64,000 bases of DNA from UBA1431 sp002329665 (GTDB lineage: Bacteria; Bacillota; Clostridia; Christensenellales; UBA1431). Below, piece after piece: positions 25,307-34,263 of the stretch; the first letter of the stretch is position 1; the number at the start of each line of letters is the position of its first letter. The stretch is taken from contig JAXGXY010000001.1 in assembly GCA_040772545.1 (NCBI GenBank), positions 992,001 through 1,056,000 of the forward strand, in the 5' to 3' direction. Below the pieces are notes generated by a model that was not told the origin of the DNA, did not search any database, and worked only from the letters and a program-made list of their open reading frames with translations. Both the position numbers and the translations under genes were made by a program.

Positions 25307-26528
25307 GCCGGCAAAGCCCCTGTCGGTGAGCGCGCTGAACGCCTACGTCGCCCAACTGGTCGCTTCCGACGAAAAGCTCAGGGACCTCAGCGTGCTCGGC
25401 GAAATCTCCAACTTCAAGCGCCATTCATCGGGGCACCTGTATTTTTCGCTCAAGGACGCGCACGCGGTGGTCCGCTGCGTGATGTTCCGCAGCAGCGCCA
25501 GGCAGGTGAGGTTCGACATATGCTCCGGCGCGAAAGTGTGCGCGCGGGGATACGTTTCGATCTACGAACGCGACGGGCAGTACCAGCTCTATGTCCAGGA
25601 GATCGAGCCGCAGGGCCTCGGGCTCTATTACGAGAAGTTCGAGGCGCTCAAGGCGAAGCTTTATGCCGAGGGGCTGTTCGCGCCGGAGGCGAAAAAACCG
25701 ATCCCGCGCTACGTGCGGGCGGTAGGGGTCGTGACCTCGCCGACGGGCGCCGCCGTGCGCGACATCATACACGTGCTCACGCGGCGCAACGACAGCGTGA
25801 AGATCACCATCTGCCCGGCCAACGTCCAGGGGACGGGCGCGGCCGCGCAGATCGCGCGGGGGATCAGGGTCTTCAACCGGCTGGGCCGCGTCGACGTCAT
25901 CATACTGGGCCGCGGGGGCGGGTCGATCGAGGAACTCTGGGCTTTCAACGAGGAGATCGTCGCCCGCACGATCGCCGGTAGCCGGATACCGGTCATTTCG
26001 GCGGTGGGGCACGAGACGGATTTCACGATCGCCGATTTTGCGGCGGACCTGCGCGCGCCCACACCCTCGGCCGCGGCGGAACTCGCGGTGATGGAAAAGG
26101 GCGCGCTGCTCGCGGATCTGGCCGGGCGGCGCGAGCGCCTGCTGCGGCTGGTCCGAAAAAGGCTCGACAAGGGCTTCATGGACGCGGAGCATCTGCTCTC
26201 CCGCCTTTGCCGCGTGCGCCCCGAAGAAAGGATCGCGGCACTGAAGGCGCGCCTTTTTGAGCGGACCAAACGGCTCAACGCCTGCGCGCAGGCGGTCCTC
26301 GACCGCCAGTCGGGGCGCTTTGGCGCGTGCGCCCTCCGGCTGCGGGCGCTCGGTCCCCTGCAGGTGCTCTCGAGGGGATACACCTACACCCGCGACACCA
26401 AAACAGGCAGGCTAGTATTAGGCGCCAAAAAGCTGCGGCCGGGGCAGAAGCTGGACCTTTTTTACCACGACGGCAGGGCCAATGTGGCGGTCGAGGACGT
26501 GCATACGGACGGAAAGGCGGGAAACTGA
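25299..26528 (+). CDS. xseA: Exodeoxyribonuclease VII large subunit
   Basis: XseA is the catalytic subunit of the single-strand-specific exonuclease VII. The 409-residue protein has an N-terminal OB-fold (SVLGEISNFKRHSSGHLYFSL) and the catalytic core (TSPTGAAVRDI, ILGRGGGSIEELWAFN, PVISAVGHETDFTIAD, RAPTPSAAAE). A helical C-terminal region follows, ending in VLSRGYT. It overlaps folD and is followed immediately by xseB. Confidence 0.96.
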   Translation: MAEPAKPLSVSALNAYVAQLVASDEKLRDLSVLGEISNFKRHSSGHLYFSLKDAHAVVRCVMFRSSARQVRFDICSGAKVCARGYVSIYERDGQYQLYVQEIEPQGLGLYYEKFEALKAKLYAEGLFAPEAKKPIPRYVRAVGVVTSPTGAAVRDIIHVLTRRNDSVKITICPANVQGTGAAAQIARGIRVFNRLGRVDVIILGRGGGSIEELWAFNEEIVARTIAGSRIPVISAVGHETDFTIADFAADLRAPTPSAAAELAVMEKGALLADLAGRRERLLRLVRKRLDKGFMDAEHLLSRLCRVRPEERIAALKARLFERTKRLNACAQAVLDRQSGRFGACALRLRALGPLQVLSRGYTYTRDTKTGRLVLGAKKLRPGQKLDLFYHDGRANVAVEDVHTDGKAGN

Positions 26529-26789
26529 TTGGCTAAGAGGAAATCGCCCTTTGAAAAGGCCATGCAGGAGCTGGAGGAGATCGTGCGGCGCCTGGAGGAA
26601 GAGCAGCTCGACCTCGAGGAAAGCATGGCGTTGTACGAAAAAGGCATGGAACTGAGCAGGGCCTGTGAAAAAATGCTCGAAACCGCGCAGGCGCGCGTGA
26701 ACATCCTCGCGTGCGGCGAGGACGAGGGCGAAGAGATCCCCTTCGCACCGGAAGAGGATGAGGCAAATGGACTTCAAAACAACCTATGA
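26529..26789 (+). CDS. xseB: Exodeoxyribonuclease VII small subunit
   Basis: XseB binds the long helix of XseA. The 86-residue protein has the family core FEKAMQELEEIVRRLEEEQLDLEESM split over two helices, and an acidic tail. The start is a TTG at 26529 directly after the xseA stop, which implies translational coupling. Its end overlaps the start of ispA. Confidence 0.92.
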   Translation: MAKRKSPFEKAMQELEEIVRRLEEEQLDLEESMALYEKGMELSRACEKMLETAQARVNILACGEDEGEEIPFAPEEDEANGLQNNL

Positions 26790-27660
26790 CGGCTATGTGC
26801 GCATCGTAGAAGCGGCGCTCGGGACGTATTTCGACGATACGGCCGAGATCGCGGAACCGCTTAAGTCGGCGATGGGATACAGCCTTTTTTCGGGGGGCAA
26901 ACGCCTGCGCCCGGTCCTTGCGCTGAGCGCGAATGCGCTGCTGGGGGGCGACGCAAACGAAGCGCTGCCCGTCGCGTGCGCCCTGGAGATGATCCACACG
27001 TACTCGCTTATCCACGACGACCTTCCCGCGATGGACGACGACGACCTGCGCCGCGGCAAGCCCACCAACCACAAGGTGTTCGGCGAGGGCATGGCCGTGC
27101 TCGCCGGGGACGGGCTGTTGAGCTACGCGTTCGAGATCATGCTGGGCAACGCGCTCAAATACCCGGACAACGCCCAGGGACACCTCCTGGCCATACGCCA
27201 GGTCGCGTCGGGGGCGGGCGTATTTGGCATGGTCGGCGGGCAGTGCATGGACCTTTACTGCCAGGACGGCGGGGAAGCCGACGGGAAAGTGCTCGAATTC
27301 ATCCACCGCAACAAGACCGGCGCGATGATCGTATCGTCCCTGCTTTCGGGCCTGTACCTCTGTTCACCGGACGAAACGCAGTCAGGGGCCGTGCGCGCCT
27401 ACGGATCGGACGTCGGCCTCGCCTTTCAGATCACCGACGACATACTCGACGTCGTCGGCGACGCCAAAAAGCTCGGCAAGCACACGGGGAGCGACGCGCG
27501 GGCGAAGAAGCTGACCTACCCGGCGCTGTACGGGCTCGACGCCGCCCGAAAAAAAGTGGACGAACTCGTCGGATCGGCGCGCGCGCACATCTCGTGCTTC
27601 GGGGAAAAGGCCGCTTTCTTGACAGAACTCGCGGCGGTCCTCGGCAGGCGCGAAAGCTGA
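26767..27660 (+). CDS. ispA: Polyprenyl (farnesyl/geranyl) diphosphate synthase
   Basis: This enzyme condenses isopentenyl diphosphate with allylic diphosphates to make short-chain isoprenoids. The 297-residue all-helical protein has GGKRLRPVL, the first aspartate-rich motif DDLPAMDDDDLRRG and the second motif DDILD. The ATG at 26767 is set by GAAGAGG at 26751-26757; an ATG at 26758 touches that site. It overlaps xseB. Unusually for the common Firmicute order, dxs does not follow within this window; the next element is the OLE-like RNA. Confidence 0.94.
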   Translation: MDFKTTYDGYVRIVEAALGTYFDDTAEIAEPLKSAMGYSLFSGGKRLRPVLALSANALLGGDANEALPVACALEMIHTYSLIHDDLPAMDDDDLRRGKPTNHKVFGEGMAVLAGDGLLSYAFEIMLGNALKYPDNAQGHLLAIRQVASGAGVFGMVGGQCMDLYCQDGGEADGKVLEFIHRNKTGAMIVSSLLSGLYLCSPDETQSGAVRAYGSDVGLAFQITDDILDVVGDAKKLGKHTGSDARAKKLTYPALYGLDAARKKVDELVGSARAHISCFGEKAAFLTELAAVLGRRES

Positions 27661-27683
27661 TTTTACGCCGAGGTGCGCGGGAT

Positions 27684-27712
27684 TTGATAAATTGAATAAA
27701 GTATGCTATACT
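27684..27712 (+). promoter_or_regulatory. Sigma-A promoter of the OLE RNA
   Basis: TTGATA at 27684-27689 and TATACT at 27707-27712 are spaced by 17 bases, with an extended -10 (TGCTATACT). The predicted start near 27719 coincides with the first base pairs of the RNA's terminal stem. Confidence 0.8.
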
Positions 27713-27717
27713 TCTTT

Positions 27718-28295
27718 ATCGGTGGTGCAGTATCCTAGTCAGCAAACTGGTTCTGAAAACGGGGCTAAAAATTCGTTAAGGGCACATCGATGAAGTCCCT
27801 GGTGTTGGCTTCTGACGCCCAGTCGGGGGCTGATGCTGGGGGTTAAGGAGGAAGGGCAACCCGCAATGGCATGCGGACATTGACCCAGCCTCCGTGGAGA
27901 CCTATGCGGGTATCGTTTCGACATGATACTCCTTAGGATTAAACCTGTAATGCGGTCGAGCAGGCTGTGTACAGTGTAGCCTGCCTTGAGTGGGACCGTG
28001 CGGATCAGGGATCACGCCTTCGTCCGGTTTGGCCAAGCCGGCGGGGCGATTGCCCTGTGAAACCCTTCCTGCAAAAGAGGCTAAGGATCAGGTAGCTGTT
28101 GAGGAAAGCTCCTAGGCTGTAACTAAGGCATGCCGGGGATTATAGTGTGGTCTGAATGGCAATCCAGTCGCGCCTTTGGCGACACGGCGCCACAGAGTTT
28201 AATGGGAAACCGCTTCTATCGGTGACGGGAAGTACTCTGCGGGGAAATCCAACTGGACCGAAGCCGCAAGGTCTACCCGGCGTGCCACCACCGAT
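27718..28295 (+). ncRNA. ole: OLE RNA (ornate, large, extremophilic RNA)
   Basis: This 578-base non-coding stretch lies between ispA and oapA, the known genomic position of OLE RNA, a large structured RNA of about 600 nucleotides. Its ends pair perfectly: ATCGGTGGTG at 27718-27727 with CACCACCGAT at 28286-28295. It contains many purine-rich internal blocks, and there is no reading frame with a ribosome site. The dedicated promoter starts transcription at the terminal stem. In Halalkalibacterium halodurans, OLE forms a membrane ribonucleoprotein with OapA and affects growth under ethanol, cold and magnesium stress. I assign it from position, length, closing stem and the adjacent oapA; a covariance-model search was not possible. 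Confidence 0.88.
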
Positions 28296-28323
28296 CATTT
28301 GATAATTATTGAGGACCGGCGCT

Positions 28324-28884
28324 GTGCCCAGCACACAGAATAAGAAAAAGCCCAAACGAAAATCCATACGTCTATGGGCTTTGAAGATCACGATCCTTAC
28401 GTTTATAATAGCCATCGGCATAAGTGTCGTTTCGCAGTTTTTCCTGAGAAATGTCCCGTTACTGGTGGCTGTTTTCGTTTTGGCCCTGCTCATCAGCGTC
28501 GGCATCGTGTTTGACATCATAGGCATCGCGATCGCGGCGGCCGACTGCGCGCCTTTCGTCGCCATGGCGGCAAAGCGCGTGTTCGGGGCGCGTCGCTGCA
28601 TCCGCATCATCAACAACGCTTCCGTGTACTCGAACATCTGCAACGACGTGATCGGCGACATCTGCGGGATCGTGAGCGGCGCGGCGGGGGCGACGATCGC
28701 CCTTAGCCTCATACTCACGGCCGGCAGCTCCTTCGAACTCGTCGCCGACATCGTGATAAGCAGCCTTATCGCGGCGGTGACGGTGGGCGGTAAGGCCTTC
28801 GGAAAGTCGCTGGCGATGCGCAGGAGCAAGGAGATCGTTTTTTTCGTAGGGCGCACGGTCGCCCTCATCGCGGGAGACAGATAA
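28324..28884 (+). CDS. oapA: OLE RNA-associated membrane protein OapA
   Basis: OapA binds OLE RNA and brings it to the membrane. The 186-residue protein has a strongly basic N-terminus (NKKKPKRKSIR), suited to RNA contact, and about four hydrophobic segments near residues 19-39, 43-68, 108-132 and 138-155. Between helices two and three lies the polar stretch AKRVFGARRCIRIINNASVY. The GTG at 28324 is chosen because TGAGGA at 28310-28315 is well spaced; a TTG at 28309 precedes that site. The start lies 28 bases after the RNA's closing stem with no terminator between, so RNA and protein probably share a transcript. Confidence 0.88.
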   Translation: MPSTQNKKKPKRKSIRLWALKITILTFIIAIGISVVSQFFLRNVPLLVAVFVLALLISVGIVFDIIGIAIAAADCAPFVAMAAKRVFGARRCIRIINNASVYSNICNDVIGDICGIVSGAAGATIALSLILTAGSSFELVADIVISSLIAAVTVGGKAFGKSLAMRRSKEIVFFVGRTVALIAGDR

Positions 28885-28903
28885 GAGGGGGGATGGAACC
28901 GGT

Positions 28904-29698
28904 TTGCCCAGGCAACGGCTGGATACGGAGATGGTCCGCCGCGGCCTCGCTCAGAGCCGGGAGCAGGCGAGGCGCTTCATCATGGCGGGCGAGGTGCGCG
29001 TGAAGGGCGTGCGCGCCGATAAACCGTCCATGCAGGTGACCGACGCTCACGAGATCGCCCTGGAGTTGAAAAGCGACCGGTTCGTGAGCCGGGGCGGGCT
29101 CAAGCTCGATAAGGCGATGGAAGTATTCCCGATCGACGTCCGTTCAAAAGTGGCGGCCGACATCGGCGCATCGACGGGCGGGTTCACGGACTGCATGCTG
29201 CGCCGCGGCGCGCGCAAAGTGTACGCCGTGGACGTGGGATACGGCCAGCTCGATTACAGGCTGAGGACCGATCCGAGAGTGGTGGTGATGGAACGCACCA
29301 ACGCGCGCAGCCTCGAGCCAGGTATGTTCGATGAAGCCCTCGAGTTCGCGGCGGTAGACGTTTCGTTCATCTCCGTGGGCCTGATACTGCCCCCGCTGCG
29401 CGCGTGCATGGCAAAAGGCGCGCAGGCGGTCGTGCTCGTAAAGCCGCAGTTCGAGGCGGGCAGGGAGAAAGTCGGCAGGCGCGGCGTCGTGCGCGACAGG
29501 GGCGTGCACGAAGAGGTGATCCGCGAGACGATGGAGCACGCGAGGAAGCCGGGTTTTTATGTGCGCGGGCTCGATTTTTCCCCGGTAAAAGGGCCGAAAG
29601 GCAACATCGAATTCCTGCTTTTTTTGTCCGTTGACCCGCCCGAAAATCCCGTGTCCGTCCAGTGGGTGGCGGCACAGGCCCACGCGCAACTGGACTGA
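28904..29698 (+). CDS. tlyA: TlyA-family rRNA 2'-O-methyltransferase
   Basis: TlyA-type proteins methylate ribose 2'-OH groups of rRNA; some were once called haemolysins. The 264-residue protein has an N-terminal S4 RNA-binding domain (about 1-60) and a FtsJ-like methyltransferase domain with the SAM-binding ADIGASTGGFTDC and VDVGYGQLDYRL. LVKPQFEAGREKVG follows. The start is a TTG at 28904, preceded by GGGGGGA. In many Firmicutes tlyA follows dxs in this operon; here it follows oapA directly. Confidence 0.93.
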   Translation: MPRQRLDTEMVRRGLAQSREQARRFIMAGEVRVKGVRADKPSMQVTDAHEIALELKSDRFVSRGGLKLDKAMEVFPIDVRSKVAADIGASTGGFTDCMLRRGARKVYAVDVGYGQLDYRLRTDPRVVVMERTNARSLEPGMFDEALEFAAVDVSFISVGLILPPLRACMAKGAQAVVLVKPQFEAGREKVGRRGVVRDRGVHEEVIRETMEHARKPGFYVRGLDFSPVKGPKGNIEFLLFLSVDPPENPVSVQWVAAQAHAQLD

Positions 29699-29713
29699 AT
29701 TTCTTCTGATGCA

Positions 29714-29742
29714 TTGCCAAACCCCGTACTCTTTTCTATAAT
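29714..29742 (+). promoter_or_regulatory. Sigma-A promoter for nadK-argR-recN
   Basis: TTGCCA at 29714-29719 and a perfect TATAAT at 29737-29742 are 17 bases apart, just after tlyA and 37 bases before the nadK start. Confidence 0.8.
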
Positions 29743-29779
29743 AATACTAACTATGCATAAATATAGGCGGTGACTGCGC

Positions 29780-30673
29780 TTGAAGATTGGCATACTGGCC
29801 AATTTAACGAAGACCAACACACAAGACGTGGCCCTCAGACTGGTCCATGATCTCGAGGCGCGCGGACACGGCTGCATCGTGGAAGCCGAACTGGCCGGGC
29901 GCATCGACGCGGCGGAAGGACTGCCCGCGGCAGAAATCTGCGCCGAAGCGGAACTGATCCTGTCGCTGGGAGGGGACGGCTCTGTGCTGCGCGCAGTGAA
30001 CGCCGCGGCGCACCTGGAAACACCGGTGCTGGGGATCAACATGGGCCGCGTCGGTTTTCTCAGCGAAGTCCCGCCGACGGAGATCGCCGGACTGCTGGAC
30101 GCGATCGACAGCGGCGCCTTTACGCTGGACAGGCGGAGCATGCTCCAGGCCGCCGTCCAGCCCGGCGGCAAAGACCCGGCCGGGTTTCGCTACGCCTCCT
30201 TCAACGACGTGAGCATTACGAGGGATAAATATGCATGCATCGTCCGCCTGGACCTCTTCGTGCAGGACGAGTTCGCCGGGACCGTGGTCGGCGACGGGGT
30301 CCTCGTTTCGACCCCGACCGGTTCGACCGCCTACGCGCTCTCGTGCGGCGGGCCCCTCGTGCATCCGTCACTCGACGCACTTCTCGTCACCCCGATATCG
30401 GGGCACGTGGCTGGCATGCGGCCCATGGTCGTGCCGGGCGGGAGCGTGATACGAATCTGCCCGCACGACGCGCACCGGGAACTGGACCTTCTGGTCGACG
30501 GCAAATTCGGGGCCCGCATATCCGGTAACGACGAGGCGATCGTACGCCGCGCCCCTTTTCAGGCGGTCCTTGCCCATATCAAACCTTACCGTTACTTCGA
30601 CATCGTCCGGTCCAAGATCTACGGGGAAAACGGCGGCCCCCGGGATCAGAAAGGAACAGGGTGCAAAGAATGA
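29780..30673 (+). CDS. nadK: NAD kinase
   Basis: NadK phosphorylates NAD to NADP. The 297-residue protein has the catalytic GGDG motif in ILSLGGDGSVLRAV, GINMGRVGFLSE, and the nucleotide-binding STPTGSTAYALSCGGPLVHP. The start is a TTG at 29780 with GGCGGTGA upstream. The stop overlaps the argR start region, and the tlyA-nadK-argR-recN order is standard for Firmicutes. Confidence 0.95.
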   Translation: MKIGILANLTKTNTQDVALRLVHDLEARGHGCIVEAELAGRIDAAEGLPAAEICAEAELILSLGGDGSVLRAVNAAAHLETPVLGINMGRVGFLSEVPPTEIAGLLDAIDSGAFTLDRRSMLQAAVQPGGKDPAGFRYASFNDVSITRDKYACIVRLDLFVQDEFAGTVVGDGVLVSTPTGSTAYALSCGGPLVHPSLDALLVTPISGHVAGMRPMVVPGGSVIRICPHDAHRELDLLVDGKFGARISGNDEAIVRRAPFQAVLAHIKPYRYFDIVRSKIYGENGGPRDQKGTGCKE

Positions 30674-31128
30674 AGGCCGCAAGACACGCCATGATCCTCA
30701 ACATCATCGAATCCATGGTGATCGAAACGCAGGACGAGCTTGCCAGGGAACTGAAGAAGAGAAACCATAACGTCACGCAGGCGACGATTTCCCGGGACAT
30801 CAAAGAGCTCAGGCTGGTCAAAGTGCTGGACAAGGACGGCACCTACCGCTACGCCTCCGTCGACAGGGCGGAGACTTCGATGTTCAACCGCTTCATCCGC
30901 ATCTTCACGGAGTCCGTCGTATCCATCCAGGCATCCGGGAACCTCGTGGTGATCAAGACCATCAACGCGAGCGCCAACGCGGCGGCGGAGGCCGTCGACT
31001 CGCTGAACTGGCCGCAGGTTTTGGGCACCGTCGCGGGCGACAACACGATCCTGGTCGTGGTGAAATCCGAAGACATGGCAGACGAAGTCGTAAAGAAATT
31101 CAAGGCCATGGTCTACGACGGGGAGTAG
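30670..31128 (+). CDS. argR: Arginine repressor ArgR
   Basis: ArgR is the hexameric arginine-dependent regulator of arginine metabolism. The 152-residue protein has an N-terminal winged-helix domain (ETQDELARELKKRN, TQATISRDIKELRLVKV) and a C-terminal oligomerisation and arginine-binding domain ending in GTVAGDNTILVVVKSE. The ATG at 30670 overlaps the nadK stop. A GTG at 30661 is an alternative that would add three residues. The neighbouring genes are not arginine genes, as is usual at this locus. Confidence 0.94.
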   Translation: MKAARHAMILNIIESMVIETQDELARELKKRNHNVTQATISRDIKELRLVKVLDKDGTYRYASVDRAETSMFNRFIRIFTESVVSIQASGNLVVIKTINASANAAAEAVDSLNWPQVLGTVAGDNTILVVVKSEDMADEVVKKFKAMVYDGE

Positions 31129-31132
31129 GGGC

Positions 31133-32854
31133 ATGCTTCTTCGCCTGAGCATCCACAATATCGCGCTGATTGAAAGCATGGAACTGGAATTCGGCGGCGG
31201 CCTGAACGTGCTTTCGGGGGAAACGGGCGCGGGCAAGTCCATCATCGTCGACGCCCTGGGCCTCGTGCGCGGGGACAAGACGCAGCGCATGCTCGTCGGC
31301 CTCTATGGCGACAGTGCGCGCGTCGAGGGCGTGTTCGACGTGGGGGCGAACGCCGCGGCGCTCGCTGCCATGTCCGAATACGGCCTGGACGACTCGGAGG
31401 GCCTTTTGATCCTCTCGCGGGAGATCGGCAAAAGCGGGCCGAGCATCTGCAAGGCCAATGCGCAGACGGTGACGCTCGCCGCGCTCAGGCGGCTCGGCGA
31501 CGCGCTGGTGGACATCCACGGCCAGCACGAGCACCAGTCGCTCTTCGACTCGCGGACGCAGATGCCGATGCTCGACCGTTTCGGAGGACGGGAAACCCTC
31601 GAAGCGGTGCGGGCCGTGGCCAAAACCTTCCGCCGGTATACGGAGCTTGAGGACAGGCTCAGGGAGAAGTTCGGCGACGAAAGCGAGCGCGAAAAGCGCA
31701 TGGACTTCCTCCGCTTCCAAACCGAAGAGATCGCCGCGGCCAGGCCCAGGCCCGGCGAGGAGGAAGAACTGAGTGCGCTGCGCAAGCGCATGCAAAACGC
31801 CCAGCGCATCACCGACACGCTCACGGAGGCCTACGACCTGCTCTACGGCGACACCGACGGCCGCGCCGCGACCGCCGCCGTCGACCGCGCGCTTTCGGGT
31901 TTCGAGCAGATACGCGCCCTGGACCCCGAATACGACCGGCTCGCGGAAAAGCTGAGGAGCGCGTACTATGCGCTGGAGGAGATCGCGCTGGACGTGCGGG
32001 ACCTGCGCGCCGCGTTTTCGTACGACCCCCAGTTGCTGGAGGAAACGCAGACGCGCCTCGACAGGATCGCCCGCCTGAAGCGAAAGTACGGCCCGACGGT
32101 AAAGGACGTCCTCGCGTTCTATGAATCGGCCATGAAGGAACTCGAGGAACTCGAGAACAGCGCAGAACTGATCGCAAGGCTCGAAAGCGAACGCGCGGGC
32201 CTTGCGGAAACGCTCTTCACGCAGTGCACGGCGCTGCACCGCGCGCGCGCGGCTGCGGCCGGTCGTCTGGCGGAGCAGGTGCGCGCCCAGCTTAAGGACC
32301 TGGGGCTCGATAAGGCGCGGTTCGAGATCGCGCTCTCAAGCCCGCCCGCTTCGCCCGGGGAAGCGCGCGGCCGCATAGGCCTAGGCGGCTTTGATAAAAT
32401 CGAGTTCCTTATTAGCCCCAACGTCGGGCAGGACCTCATGCCCCTGGCGCGCATCGTGTCCGGGGGAGAGGCGTCGAGGATCATGCTGGCGCTCAAGACG
32501 ATCGTCGCGGAGCTCGACGACGTGGGCACGCTGGTGTTCGACGAGATCGACACGGGCCTGAGCGGCCGGATCGCCCACATCGTCGCGCAGAAACTCGGGA
32601 TGATCGCGAAGGACCGTCAGGTCCTGTGCATCACGCACCTCCCGCAGATCGCCGCGATGGCCGACGCCCATTTCCTGATCGAGAAGTCCGACGATTCGAA
32701 AAAGACGTTCGTTTCGGTCTCGCGCCTCGATCCGGAGGGCGAGATCGGCGAGATCGCCCGGCTTTCGGGCGCGAGCAGGGACAAGACGGCCGTAAAGGCG
32801 CACGCGCGCCAGATGAAAAGCGAGGCGGACGCGTTCAAGCGGGGCCGCGGATGA
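31133..32854 (+). CDS. recN: DNA repair protein RecN
   Basis: RecN is an SMC-like ATPase recruited early to double-strand breaks. The 573-residue protein has Walker A GETGAGKS near residue 32, long helical arms with a short coiled coil in the middle (about 160-370), the ABC signature VSGGEASRI and Walker B LVFDEIDTGLSG. A D-loop and the ITHLPQIAAMAD switch follow. It starts 4 bases after argR. I see no clear LexA-type operator in front of it. Confidence 0.96.
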   Translation: MLLRLSIHNIALIESMELEFGGGLNVLSGETGAGKSIIVDALGLVRGDKTQRMLVGLYGDSARVEGVFDVGANAAALAAMSEYGLDDSEGLLILSREIGKSGPSICKANAQTVTLAALRRLGDALVDIHGQHEHQSLFDSRTQMPMLDRFGGRETLEAVRAVAKTFRRYTELEDRLREKFGDESEREKRMDFLRFQTEEIAAARPRPGEEEELSALRKRMQNAQRITDTLTEAYDLLYGDTDGRAATAAVDRALSGFEQIRALDPEYDRLAEKLRSAYYALEEIALDVRDLRAAFSYDPQLLEETQTRLDRIARLKRKYGPTVKDVLAFYESAMKELEELENSAELIARLESERAGLAETLFTQCTALHRARAAAAGRLAEQVRAQLKDLGLDKARFEIALSSPPASPGEARGRIGLGGFDKIEFLISPNVGQDLMPLARIVSGGEASRIMLALKTIVAELDDVGTLVFDEIDTGLSGRIAHIVAQKLGMIAKDRQVLCITHLPQIAAMADAHFLIEKSDDSKKTFVSVSRLDPEGEIGEIARLSGASRDKTAVKAHARQMKSEADAFKRGRG

Positions 32855-32942
32855 CTTTGGCAGATTCTTGGCAGGATAAAAACAGGCTTTTTGATATAAG
32901 ACTATACACAGTCTCCCAATACAAAAACCGGGATGTGGCTGT

Positions 32943-34232
32943 GTGCAAGGCAAGTTGTTGAAAAAGGGCATAGGGTGCCTGTTCGCGCTCGTTTTCCTCG
33001 TAGTGATGCTCGACGCGCGGATGCAGAGCGTGTTCGACATGCCCGATCAGATCACGTTGGAACAGGGCGAGCTGAAGACGCTGGACATAAGGCTCCCCCT
33101 GAGCGCAACGGTGCAGGACCCAAGCGTCGACGTCCTCAGATTCAACGGCGAATCGCTCGATCAGCGGGCCCAGCTCCAACTGGGGCAGCCGGTGACCCTC
33201 GAGCCGGTGGGCACCGGGCAGGTACGGCTTTCCATCAACGCATTGGGCTTCATCCCCATCAAGGAAGTGACCATACAGGTCGACACCGCGAAAAAGCTGA
33301 TCGCCGGGGGGCACTCGGTAGGGGTCACGCTCTATACGAAAGGCGCGCTGGTGGTCGGCGCGTCCGAACTGATCGACGCCGGCGGGAAGGTCTGCAACCC
33401 CGCCCAGGAGTCGGACATCATGCCCGGGGACGTGATCGTGCGCGCCAACGGCATCGAGATCAAAAACGCGGACCACCTTTCGCAGATCATAAACGAGATG
33501 AAGAACGAGCGCATGGACGTCACGATCGAGCGCAACGGAGAGACATTGACGCGGCGCGTGCAGGCGGTGCGCGACTACCAGGACGGCAAGTACCGGCTCG
33601 GGATATGGGTCCGCGACTCCACGGCGGGCGTGGGCACGCTCACCTTCTACGACCCGGTCACCAAAAAATTCGGCAGCCTGGGCCACGCGATCACGGACGT
33701 GGACACGCATACGAAACTCAGTTTAAAAGACGGCGAGATATTCCATTCGAGCATCATCGATATACGGCAGGGGGTGCGAGGGCAGCCGGGCGAACTTCAG
33801 GGGAGCTTCGACGACACCGGGAACAACTTAATGGGGAAGCTGGAAAAAAACACGGATTACGGCATCTTCGGCACGCTGTACAAACCGCTCAAAAACGCGC
33901 TGTACACGGACCCTCTTCCCGTAGCCGGGAAGGAGGAGGTCGTAACGGGACGCGCCGCGCTCCTTACGACGGTGGACGACAAAGGCGTCAGGGAGTTTGA
34001 CTGCGAGATCGTCAGGGTGAACAAGCAGGAAGCGCCCACGACGAAAGGCATGATCGTGAGGATCACGGACCCCGACCTGCTCGACCGCACAGGCGGGATC
34101 GTACAGGGGATGAGCGGCAGCCCCATACTGCAAAACGGCAAGATCGTCGGGGCGCTGACGCATGTGTTCATAAACGATCCCGCGCAAGGGTACGCCGTCT
34201 TCATAGAATGGATGCTCTCCCAGGCAGAATAA
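32943..34232 (+). CDS. spoIVB: SpoIVB serine peptidase (PDZ + S55)
   Basis: SpoIVB is secreted from the forespore and cleaves SpoIVFA, triggering pro-sigma-K processing. The 429-residue protein has an N-terminal membrane helix (about 5-24), a PDZ domain at about residues 105-205 (DIMPGDVIVRANGIEI) and the S55 peptidase domain. Probable catalytic residues are His248 in SLGHAITDVD and Ser391 in IVQGMSGSPIL. The start is a GTG at 32943. SigK, the downstream target of this pathway, is also encoded in the window. Confidence 0.94.
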   Translation: MQGKLLKKGIGCLFALVFLVVMLDARMQSVFDMPDQITLEQGELKTLDIRLPLSATVQDPSVDVLRFNGESLDQRAQLQLGQPVTLEPVGTGQVRLSINALGFIPIKEVTIQVDTAKKLIAGGHSVGVTLYTKGALVVGASELIDAGGKVCNPAQESDIMPGDVIVRANGIEIKNADHLSQIINEMKNERMDVTIERNGETLTRRVQAVRDYQDGKYRLGIWVRDSTAGVGTLTFYDPVTKKFGSLGHAITDVDTHTKLSLKDGEIFHSSIIDIRQGVRGQPGELQGSFDDTGNNLMGKLEKNTDYGIFGTLYKPLKNALYTDPLPVAGKEEVVTGRAALLTTVDDKGVREFDCEIVRVNKQEAPTTKGMIVRITDPDLLDRTGGIVQGMSGSPILQNGKIVGALTHVFINDPAQGYAVFIEWMLSQAE

Positions 34233-34263
34233 CGAAAAAATTACGGTATATGGGGTGTTATAG

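Noticed and set aside
28140..28868. 242-codon - strand frame opposite oapA and the OLE 3' end
   Set aside because: It is antisense to oapA and to the structured RNA, with no start signal.
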